NCBI GenBank assembly: GCA_021234155.1
Contig: JAJEKV010000052.1
Location: forward strand, 8,291,358-8,355,357
From: Isoetes taiwanensis
Lineage: Eukaryota; Streptophyta; Lycopodiopsida; Isoetales; Isoetaceae
DNA length: 64,000 nt
Reading direction: 5' to 3'
In this document: in pieces, positions 55,599 to 64,000 of the stretch
Position numbering within the stretch: position 1 is the first letter of the stretch
How the letters are laid out: each line of letters opens with the position of its first letter
The notes under the pieces: generated by a model
Told to the model about the DNA's origin: nothing
Seen by the model: the letters and a program-made list of their open reading frames with translations, nothing else
Database searches by the model: none
Translations under genes and position numbers: made by a program

Positions 55599-57317
55599 CT
55601 ACCCGAGAGATAAATGATTGGCAAGCTCAGGCATGTACTCCTGATGAAGAGTTTGGGTCTGAGCAGGATCCGCAAGATATGGATTGTTATCCTGAAGCAC
55701 CCATTGCACAGTGGGGTCACCCTGAAAGAGCTGGCGTGGCCCATTTCCGAAGTGTTCCTGTATATCACCCAGATAGAAATCATGAAATATGTAAGCCATG
55801 GGCTGAACCACTCTGAAGGTGATAAAGTCGGGATCGGCACAGTGTATGAGATCAAAGACCACAAGGGCACAACACAACCCTTTGTCTTCAATGGAGAGTT
55901 CTGGCCAAATCCGAAGAAAATCTGCACTGCTCAGGGGAATATCCACAGGTCCATCTGCCGCATGCCACTTCGAAAGGAAGAGGTGGCGGCGAGCAACCAC
56001 ATAATCGTGATAGCAGGAAGGAACTGGGAAGTCAAAAGGCATTCTGTTAAGAATGGCGGTATGGCCGTCAAGTTTTGCTTGAGCCTCATCAGCAGACTGA
56101 ATAGCTTGCTGTAGCTGTTGTTCAAGATCACGTATCCGGTTGTCCCGTTCTAGCAGCAGGCGTGACTGGTCACGGACCCGTTTCTGAGAAGTGTTGACCT
56201 GGGAGGAGGATTTCCCCGGAGTATTGAGACGAAGCACGGCAATCTCCGCGTCATCCAGTATCTTCTGTTTCTGCACCTCTGTAAGCTGATCTTGAAGAGA
56301 GGTGAGCTGAGAGGTCTGTGTAGAAAGCTGAGCCGTCAAGGAGGCAACTTGAGCGTCCCGTGCTGAAAGGTTTTGAACTTGAGTGCTGAAATTTTCACAA
56401 AGTTCGGAGTACAAGGCGTTGAGCTTAGCAATATCTGCGTCCTTGGTACTCAGGAGAGCGGCTTTGGACTTGTTGTGCTCCAATAAATTCTGAATTTCTG
56501 ATTGGAGCTGAGCCTGTTGATCTGCAAGTTGGCTGACTTGATCTTGTGCACTTTTGAGATCTGCATGAGCCTGTAAGAGAGCTTCGTGCTTGTCTTGAAG
56601 TTTGGCCTCCAAAGTTGCAACTTGGGCAGTGGCAGCTTGAAGGTCCTGGTGTACTGCATCAGAGGCCTCTAGTGCCCGTTGAACCCCGCTCATAAGAGCG
56701 TCTTGGGATTCTTGTAACTTGAGAGCAGCAGCTTGAGCATCCTGCTGATACTGATACAACAACTGACGAGGGTGTTGTGGTGGTGGAGCCGGCTGTTGCC
56801 TGGTTTGTGATGTTTGGTAAAGATGGTGTGAACTGGATGGTGTAGCGGAGGAGGAGACAGTGACATGGGTGTGCGGACTTTGGACATGACCAGGGGAAGA
56901 AGGGCGTGAAGTGCCAGCTCGGTTAGTTATTGGAAGGGAACGCTGAGTGGAAGTATGAGAATTTTGTGGTGTGGGAGGGAAGTAATGACGGATGAGGGCT
57001 TGAAAGTGGCCTCCCACAGAAACTTCAGAAATGGAAGTGGCACCCCGAAGGCGGTCCATTTCTTGGAGAAGACGATAGAACATCATTTGGGGCCAATCTA
57101 TGTGGTGGTTGGAGTGTGTAGCAGTGATGACCAGATTATAGAAAGGCTTATTGATATGGGTGTTCTTGATAGAATACCCAAGGAACTTGCGCCACAGAAA
57201 TTTAACAAAGGTTTCGTGAGGCTTGTCGATATTGGTCAGACGATGGACATTGGCATGATAAGCAGGTGCACCAAACTCGTGGACATCGAGATCCCCGTAT
57301 GGTCGACCATGATACAC
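55599..57317 (-). CDS. Gypsy accessory coiled-coil ORF (572 aa)
   Basis: The longest frame of the window. The N-terminal globular part (PYGDLDVHEFGAPAYHANVH to LLQEMDRLRG, residues 1-95) resembles in style the plant transposon accessory domains found in Tat/Athila-type elements. A Ser/Thr/Pro linker (100-190) follows. Next is a long coiled coil of about 230 residues (QESQDALMSGVQRALEASDA through RDLEQQLQQAIQSADEAQAK). The C-terminal globular part starts PFDFPVPSCYHDYVVARRHL. Its position between integrase and the 3' LTR is where env-like or extra ORFs sit. The true start may be near 57636 (MAAPRFSTLQ) with a shift at 57500. Confidence 0.7.
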   Translation of the reverse strand: MYHGRPYGDLDVHEFGAPAYHANVHRLTNIDKPHETFVKFLWRKFLGYSIKNTHINKPFYNLVITATHSNHHIDWPQMMFYRLLQEMDRLRGATSISEVSVGGHFQALIRHYFPPTPQNSHTSTQRSLPITNRAGTSRPSSPGHVQSPHTHVTVSSSATPSSSHHLYQTSQTRQQPAPPPQHPRQLLYQYQQDAQAAALKLQESQDALMSGVQRALEASDAVHQDLQAATAQVATLEAKLQDKHEALLQAHADLKSAQDQVSQLADQQAQLQSEIQNLLEHNKSKAALLSTKDADIAKLNALYSELCENFSTQVQNLSARDAQVASLTAQLSTQTSQLTSLQDQLTEVQKQKILDDAEIAVLRLNTPGKSSSQVNTSQKRVRDQSRLLLERDNRIRDLEQQLQQAIQSADEAQAKLDGHTAILNRMPFDFPVPSCYHDYVVARRHLFLSKWHAADGPVDIPLSSADFLRIWPELSIEDKGLCCALVVFDLIHCADPDFITFRVVQPMAYIFHDFYLGDIQEHFGNGPRQLFQGDPTVQWVLQDNNPYLADPAQTQTLHQEYMPELANHLSLG

Positions 57318-58606
57318 AGGGGGTGTGCAAGGGAATATGAAATACCTCAGAAATCAAATGTTGAGTCACCGAAATGGTGGTGCCATCGAATTACGCTGGG
57401 TGTAGCCTCATGGGGTCGTTAACGATATTGATATGAACCAAGGCTAACCGGTCGTGATTTGGAGCCGGAAGTTCCATTTGAGAGAATTGTAAAAAGCTTG
57501 TGTCGCTTCAAATGACTTCTTTATTTGGGCCAACAAGGGCTTCACGGAAAGTGGGCGTCAAGAAGGATACAGATGCAAAAAGAGCCGGATCCTTGGGAGC
57601 AGTAGCTTGAAGTGTAGAAAATCTTGGGGCAGCCATGGTAACGATTTGCAGAAACGAAGAGTGATTCCAAAGGCGGAGGACGAAAAGTCGAAAGCACGGA
57701 GGACAAAGGCGTAAGAACGAAAACGTTTGTTTTAGGGCTAATAACCGGAGGCTAAGAGGTATGAAGAGGCAAAACCGAGCCGTTGATGGTGCCAGGTGTC
57801 GAAAGATGCCAAGAAGTGTATTGAGAGGCAAAAATTTGGCTAAGTCCCAAAAACGTAAGGGAGAAGCAATGAACGGTGAGGATGAGACGTGAAAGAAGGA
57901 TCGGAGGTGACAGGTGGGCAAAGGACACACATTAATGTTCGACGGGCGTGAAAAGAAGGAATTGCATTCAATGCAGGCAACTCGAAGTGGGATATCATTA
58001 AAAGGAATGTGTCAGAAGGTACCATGGCTAGATATGCGGCGGGAGAAAAGATTCTCATTTTAGAAACAGCCTTGCATTGCAAACACGTTGGCGATTTGTG
58101 TGATTGGTCCACGTCGACAAGGAGTTCCTCAGTTGGCTATATAAGACGAACCGGGAGTAACGAAGGCATCCGATGGCGCTCAGTATGGCTGCTGCTGGTT
58201 TGAACGAGGACTGCACTATGCCCACGAACTGTCAGGAGTGGATTACCTGCAAGATGAATTGTCTGGATCTCTGGCGCTGCCACAACCGTGGCATTCGAAT
58301 GGACGGCTGGTGTGCCGGGATGGCTGAACATCCCGACCCGAAGACCAACGGGATGGAGGTGGTTCGCACCTCTTATTTGGGATCCCGGCGTAACCTCTAC
58401 CATCTCCTTCATCACCACCCGCCCGAACCCGGAGTAGAGGGTTTTTTCTCTTAGGACTTAGTAGATAGGGCTCGAGCCCGCTTTTTGTATATAGGCGGTG
58501 CCCATAGCGAAATAGCCGGGCTGCGCCCACATTTTGTAAAAAAAATCTCCACTATAATATAATATACCGCCTTTCTAGTCACTTCTCGTGGTGTTTGCTT
58601 CTTGAA

Positions 58607-59782
58607 TCAGACCGTTTGTTGATGTTCGCTTTTACGGTGATGAAATGTTTTGAGACGAAAGCCATTAACCAATGTAGGTAATGGAGTGCCATCTAACTCG
58701 CCCGGTTGGAAAACGCTTGGTCTAACCACTTGAACAATTTGATAAGGGCCAAGCCAACTAAACTTGAGTTTACCCGGAAAATTTTTGTACACGGAATCAT
58801 AAAGAAGAACCAAATCGCCTTCTTTGAATGTTTTTGTTTTCGGACGTTTGTCATGTAAAGATTTTTGCAATCGTTGTCCATGAAGAACACGTAATATAAG
58901 CATCCCGGTCGAAGTTCATCCAACTGTTCTAATTGATAGACCCTTTCTTTGAGTGCAGCAGGTGGATTATGAGCGAAGAGCTGATTGAAAACGGAGTGTT
59001 GGAAGGATGTATTCAAACGGCATGAGAGCTTCCTGACCATAAACCAATTTAAAAGGAGTGTGACCGGTAGCAATCTTGAAACAAGTATTGTAGGCCCAAA
59101 GAACAGAGGGAAGTTTTGTCCGCCAATCATGCGGGAAGCGCCACAAATTTTCTTGAGAATTGTGACCAGAGTTTTGTTGGTGCTTTGCCAAACCATTACC
59201 TTGAGGATAGTAAGGTGTGCTCTTGTGATGGTGTATCAGGAGATAATCCGTCAGCTCCTTGATAGTATGGTTGATGAAATGGACACCACGGTCAGCGACC
59301 ACAGCCCAGGTGGGGCGGCCGAATCGCGTGATAATTTGTTGATAGAGGACCAGCCGTGTTTGCCGCGGTGTTGTGCGGAAGTGCACAAGCTTCCGCCCAT
59401 TTGGTAGCGTGGTCGGTGAGAATCAGAATGTAACGACGCGGGTGTGCAGCGCAGAGGATCTATAGGTCCCACAAAGTCCATTCCCCATTTTTGAAGGGAA
59501 GTGGGGCGACCGGGGCGTCAAGGGAAGAGCGCCACGGGCCGTGGGCGCCCCACCGGCCGGGCAAGCGCCACACGGCGTCTTGGCGTGGGCGTGAGCATCT
59601 TTGAAGAGCGTGGGCCAATAATACCCAGCGAGAAGGATTTTGCGTGCCGTGGTGTCACCATGAAAATGACCACCACCTAGCCCTTGATGAGCTTCTCGAA
59701 CAATATCTGGAACTTCATGAGGTAGAACACGGCAAGGAAGGATGGTGTCCTTACCCTTTTTGTAGAGATGTCCCGCAACCAT
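58607..59782 (-). pseudogene. Gypsy integrase
   Basis: The zinc region has REAHQGLGGGHFHGDTTARK, GYYWPTLFKDA and a C-G-A-C pair. The core has MDFVGPIDP, VVADRGVHFINHTIKEL and HKSTPYYPQGNGLAKHQQ, and continues to LPSVLWAYNTCFKIATGHTP. The C-terminal GPY-type module has KLKFSWLGPYQIVQV. It has three or more frameshifts and an altered residue after PQGNG (L for Q). Confidence 0.9.
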
Positions 59783-59894
59783 GGTGTAGTCACGGACCTC
59801 GCGGAGAAATTGATGGCGACGGGATTGCCGCTTGGCAGGAGAGAGCGTCTCGTCTTCTGGTGGAAGGGCACCTGTGAGGAGGTACTGCTGAAAA

Positions 59895-60645
59895 TCATGG
59901 AACCAATGTGGTGTTGCCGTGACTAAAAAGAGCCGAAAGCATCGTGAAAGGCGTCTCGAGACTCGGTTGAGGGATCATCGTGTGGATGCGTGAAAGATAA
60001 TCCGGAACGACATGAGATTTGCCGGCCTTATGAACGATTTCAAAAGGAGCAAATTCTTGGAGAAGAAGGACCCAACGAGCAATGCGGCCCGTGGGCGTGG
60101 ACTTGTTGATCAAATAGAGGAGTGCTTGGTGGTCCACAAAGAACTTGATTTGACTGCCCAAAAGGTAATGACGGAAGCGTTGGACACGAAAAAATGAGAC
60201 CCAAAGCTTCACGCCCGTGGGAGTAATAGTTGCGCCAAAGAGAATTGAGTTTTAAATACCGGGCGAAGCGATTTGGTTTGTCGATTAATGCGCGATCATA
60301 TTCTTGAGAAAGAACAGCTCAATAGCAAACGCCGGAGACATCGACATGAACGTGAAAGGGCTTGTCCCATTGAGGAGGAACAAGAACCGGTGCCTGAGTA
60401 AGCAAAAGCTTCAGCTGTTGGAAAGCAGCATCCGCCTGGGAATTCCAAGCCCAGGTAGATTCGTCACCCGTGAGTTTATGAATGGGATCCGCAATGGTCG
60501 CTAGTCCAGGTATGAAGGTGGAGTAATAATTGACCTTACCCGTGAAAGAGCGTGTCTCCTTGATATTGGCCGGTGCTTGAGCCTTGAGTACAATAACCGA
60601 TTTTGGCGGGGATCTCGGTGGTGATACCGCTGGTGACAACATGGC
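59895..60645 (-). pseudogene. Gypsy RNase H
   Basis: Starts with the RT-RNase H connection (TGKVNYYSTFIPGLATIADP, AWNSQADAAFQQLK). HVHVDVSG replaces the usual D-A-S-G. After frameshifts come FRHYLLGSQIKFFVDHQALL and VPDYLSRI. Confidence 0.88.
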
Positions 60646-61440
60646 CTAACAGAACACCGAGGTGACGCAAAAGGTGCATTTTCGAGATTGAGACTAATGC
60701 CGGACTCATCACATTTCTGGAAGACGAAGTTCCAATTTATCCAAATGGTCAGCCATGGAATCAGAGGCAGAGAAGTCATCTTGAAAAATTTGCAAGAAGG
60801 GATTTTCCTTCATGAAATCATGAAAAACGGAGAGCATGATGCGTTGAAACGTTGATGGAGAGTTTGATAATCCAAAAGGAACCACCTTGTAGGCAAAAGT
60901 GCTTTACACGGGTGGTGAAAGTGGTCTTGAGTTGATCAGATTCTTTGATTGAGATCTCGATTGTAGCCGAAAAAAACCATCCATGAAGGAGTACATCTCA
61001 TGTCCAGCCACCTCTTCCAACGGGTGCGTGAAGGGAAGTGGAAAATGATCACGCCGCGGGCCCGATTGAGTTTCCGATAGTCCACACGCACGCCGATCTT
61101 ACCATTGTGTTTAAGGGCAATGACGATGGGGCTCACCCATTCGTAATGTTTGACCTCATAGATCAAACCCAAAGAAGGAGTTTGTCAATTTCCGCCTTGA
61201 CGCGATCACTGTAATTAGGGTTGAGCCGGTATCGCCGTTGCTACACGGGTCGTGCATCGATTTGGTAGGAATGGTGAGTTCCCCAAGCTTTTGTTGATTC
61301 CCTCAAGATCTTTGTAACTCCGGTGAAAATGTGTTTGATTTTTTGAGCAGCTTGGACGCCCCGGTACGATAAGGAGCGGAAGATTCGCGGCAAAGAATGC
61401 GGACAAGTTGATTGTTGCCGACGCCCACAATCTCGACTTA
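60646..61440 (-). pseudogene. Gypsy reverse transcriptase
   Basis: YEWVSPIVIALKHNGKIGVR and VDYRKLNRA (motif 1), then PFGLSNSPSTFQRIM and the catalytic FQDDFSASDSMADHLDKL in another frame. The segment between has a frame change near 61070. Confidence 0.88.
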
Positions 61441-62025
61441 CGAGTCCGAATATGGGGTATTACTTCAAATTATCCCGGACAAATGTGCAGGAGGTTGGAG
61501 CATAACCGGATCGTGGCACTTTGCGTGGTGAAAAGAGGGGTTGCTCGGTTTCATCCAAGCAGAGGTTGCTTCATGACGGCGTGTACATCAACAGGGAGTT
61601 GCGGGGAGGTTCAAAGATCCGAAAAGTGATCAACGCGTTGGATTCGATTGCAAGGAGCCGTGTAGGGTCAAGCAAAGCAGCCACAGCCGGTCCCGATCAA
61701 GAGTCATTTCTCCCAAGGATCAAAGATATTCTGGGTGGGGCGACGTGAGGCGGGCACTTCGCAGTGGAGCCTCGAACTTGATAAATATTCCGAGCTTCTT
61801 CAGAAACTGTGGTTCGAGAGAGGGTTCCGCATTGTCAACGTAAATGATCCCGCTCGCTTGCAAGTCCATGGTGGCATTGAGATGACCATCGCTGATGACT
61901 AACCGTCCGCGGGCCAAAGAATGGATACTCTTTGCCGGCGGAGAAAAGGTCCGCCGACCAACATTTCATAGTCACCGGATCTTCGCCAAACTTTCCAAAC
62001 TCCAAATTCCATGGGGAAGCGGAGA

Positions 62026-62460
62026 TCACCGATGTTGATGTGAAGAAGAGGTGTGACGCTTTGAGGTCGCGATGATATGGCCATTAGCCAACTTGATGTC
62101 ATATGGGGCACCCAAAGAGTTGTGTGATGCCCATTTGTTTGCGGAGTTTATCCGTGATGAGATTGATGCGCTACCTCCATCTATTTGTACATGGTTGACT
62201 TGTCGATTACCCACCGTGGCATGGACCGTGGGTGTAGAGGTGCCACGACCCCAACTAAAACAGTTGGGAGTGGTAACCGGTCCTTGAGAGCGGTGACGAG
62301 TTTCAAAATGGTGGCCAAGCTTAAAGGAATTTTGATCTTGGCTAGCTCCTCTTGGAGTTCGAGAGGCACATGAGAAAAAGGATCTGCTGGTTCCACCGGG
62401 TGCCGGAGTGCGTGGTAGTGAAGCAAAGAACTTCTTTGAGTAAGTCAACCTCGGCAGCAA
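62026..62460 (-). pseudogene. Gypsy protease
   Basis: Retropepsin-like region with VHATVGNRQVNHVQIDGGSA, i.e. D-G-G-S at the active site as in many plant Gypsy elements, followed by LGAPYDIKLANGHII. Confidence 0.75.
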
Positions 62461-62699
62461 TATTGGAATACGCCCCGAGAGCGTGGAGGTTGAGATGTGG
62501 AAGGGGTATCTTGTCTTTGTTGAGCTCTAGTGGTGGCATGAACATTTGCCAATGTGCGACCTTCAGCAGCTTGCTTCTCCAAGTCAGGTGCAAAGTGAAC
62601 CTTTTTTTCGTCCTCATGAGGGATGGTGTCAACCGCAAAGGCGGGGTTGCGTGCCATTCTAATAATGGTCAAGGGACGTGATGCCTTGGTCCGGCGTGA

Positions 62700-63960
62700 A
62701 ACTAAACCAACCCAATTTGACTACTGGACTGGAGGATTAAGTGCCCGAAAAATTTCCTCTTGTGCTTGTTGATCCAAATTGAGGTTGATTCTTTGGAGCT
62801 GGTTGATAGCGTGATTGCCGAGGGCTCTTGGTGGCTTCTAAGAACTGGTCTCGCCTTGTTTGCCATTAGCAATCGAGTTGGTAAGCCGTGAGGCGGACCG
62901 ATGTGGTCTGATTTGTGCCAGGAAGCTGTACCTGAACTTGTGGAAGTTGAGGACACGCCGTGGTGGTATGACCCCACTCTTGACATTGATAACACTGAGC
63001 TTTAGAAGGATCAAAAGGAGGACGTGGGTTGGATCCCCGTGGTTGCTCCTGTTGCTGATAGAGTTGCGTGGGTTGCACCCGGTGGTGGTGGCCGATAGTG
63101 CGATTGTTGCCGAGGTGTGGTTTGCACTTGATAAACCATTTTGTTGCGGAACGGTGTGGGATGAGTGCGAGTGCACTCTTCCGTGGCATGATTGCACATG
63201 TTGCATCGGTTGCAATGAGGCGGGCCATTGGTGGAGTTGCACTCATTTGCCAAATGGCCTTGGTATTTGCAAATATGGCACCAGATTTGATTGCTTATTT
63301 GTGGATTAGCGTGTTGAGGCCGAAGTACCGTTTGTGGAACCATGACAGGTGGAATGAGCGGGAGCTCTTGAAGAGCCACCGGGAGGAAACATTGATCGAA
63401 AGTGATTGACAAAGGTCGATAGCCTGCTCCAAAGTCTTGGGACGGTGTATTCATCATGAGTCGAATAGCCGGAGGAAGTCCTTGGAGAAACCGGACCAAA
63501 ATCGGCTCGTGTGGGGTATTCCTTGAGCTTACTTAGCGTATCGTGAAGTCGATCCGCAAAATCCCGTGCGGAACTCTGGGCTCTTGTTGAAGTTCATTGA
63601 GTTGCTTGAGATGAAGTTGATCATCATCCGTGGTCCCATAATGAGACGTAAAAAGCGATTCGCATTTAGGACCGATCTTGTTTCCAATGGCTTTTGTTGG
63701 ACATGAGCCATTGATGAGGAGAGCCACGCAGGTGGTGGAAAAGATGTGGAATTTCAGTTGAGGTTGCGCATGACCATTTAGGACAGGCGAGAGCCTCAAA
63801 TTCTTCCATGTGGGCCCGAGCACTTTGGTCTAACGGTTTGCCTTCGTGTTGCCAAAGGTGGGATAAGTCGATTGAGTCCGAAGGTAGATGTGAAAGTCTT
63901 TGGGCAATGGGAGAAGAACGAAGATAGTGAGGATATTGAGGTTGAGTTGGATGTGGCATG
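62700..63960 (-). pseudogene. Gypsy gag with three Cys-His boxes
   Basis: N-terminal part (63959-63500) has helical gag segments across several frames (DSIDLSHLWQHEGKPLDQSA; MEEFEALACPKW). Three Cys-rich boxes follow: CHICKYQGHLANEC, CNRCNMCNHATEEC and CYQCQEWGHTTTAC. The first and third are good C-x2-C-x4-H-x4-C knuckles; the second has H at the right place. At least three frameshifts are present. The start lies near or beyond the window end. Confidence 0.85.
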
Positions 63961-64000
63961 GTGCCCGGCGACCCCCGATGAAGGGGTGATCGCGGTTGAG

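Larger units (their letters stand above)
54139..64000 (-). mobile_element. Ty3/Gypsy retrotransposon, cut by window end
   Basis: Minus-strand order gag (from 63959), protease (62460-62026), RT (61172-60700), RNase H (60642-59895), integrase (59782-58607), accessory coiled-coil ORF (about 57636-54506), LTR. The RT active site reads FQDDFSA, which recalls the FMDDFSV of plant Athila/Tat elements rather than the YLDDI of chromoviruses, and no chromodomain is seen. All frames are broken by shifts. The 5' LTR lies beyond 64000. Confidence 0.88.

Noticed and set aside
55614-56114. 166-aa plus-strand ORF
   Set aside because: Antisense to the coiled-coil accessory ORF, which has clear heptad structure.
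58009-58454. Overlapping plus-strand ORFs between integrase and accessory ORF
   Set aside because: Antisense to the element, no motif, and the region looks like the untranslated spacer of the Gypsy element.

Overview
The window looks like nuclear DNA of a land plant. It is AT-rich, packed with nested plant retrotransposons and DNA transposons, and carries one intact-looking host gene: a three-exon LEAFY (LFY) transcription factor on the minus strand (33124 to 30872). The LFY DNA-binding domain has His, Arg and His at the three positions that set binding class (Arabidopsis LFY 312, 345 and 387). This is the class I type and argues against moss or hornwort. A fern, lycophyte or other seed-free vascular plant would fit, but the species cannot be fixed from sequence alone.

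Layout. 1-5.6 kb: decayed non-LTR elements, namely two reverse-transcriptase (RT) fragments, a 5'-truncated LINE on the minus strand ending in a (TATTC)n-type tail, and two short hairpin-bearing elements with the same kind of tail. 5.8-29.2 kb: one Copia retrotransposon on the minus strand with 5-bp target duplications TTGAT at 5805-5809 and 29202-29206. It is blown apart by later insertions. The largest is a Helitron of about 15.27 kb (5893-21162, minus strand) inside the 3' LTR, with TC and CTAG ends, a terminal hairpin and an A|T insertion site. The others are a tandem palindromic element in the 3' LTR (21610-22640), a 440-bp Mutator-type MITE in RNase H (23230-23669), a TACGTA-rich element in RT (about 24117-25008) and a LINE 3' end in gag (about 27741-28074). 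The Helitron has no visible RepHel gene. It carries an L1 LINE whose RT core is deleted, a 36-bp inverted-repeat pair enclosing C-rich arrays, and possible captured exons.

30.9-33.1 kb: LFY. 34.4-35.9 kb: a small gag-only Copia derivative. 38.7-46.3 kb: a region with three arrays of about 26-bp palindromes (CACCGTGGCCACGGTG core) spaced about 57 bp apart. It includes a broken histone H3/CENH3-like domain (42.5-42.85 kb) and broken ORFs of unknown function on the minus strand. 46.3-54.1 kb: mostly unrecognised intergenic sequence with a hairpin element and a (TATTC)n tail. 54.1-64 kb: a degenerate Ty3/Gypsy element on the minus strand (gag-PR-RT-RH-INT) with a large coiled-coil accessory ORF between integrase and the 3' LTR, cut by the window edge.

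Apart from LFY, nearly all recognisable coding sequence is transposon-derived and broken. The main interest is in the nested-insertion archaeology, where empty sites are preserved in the partner LTR, and in three structured repeat families not explained by standard classes: the hairpin with changing but still complementary outer stems, the tandem palindromic element, and the CACCGTGG palindrome arrays next to the H3-like domain.
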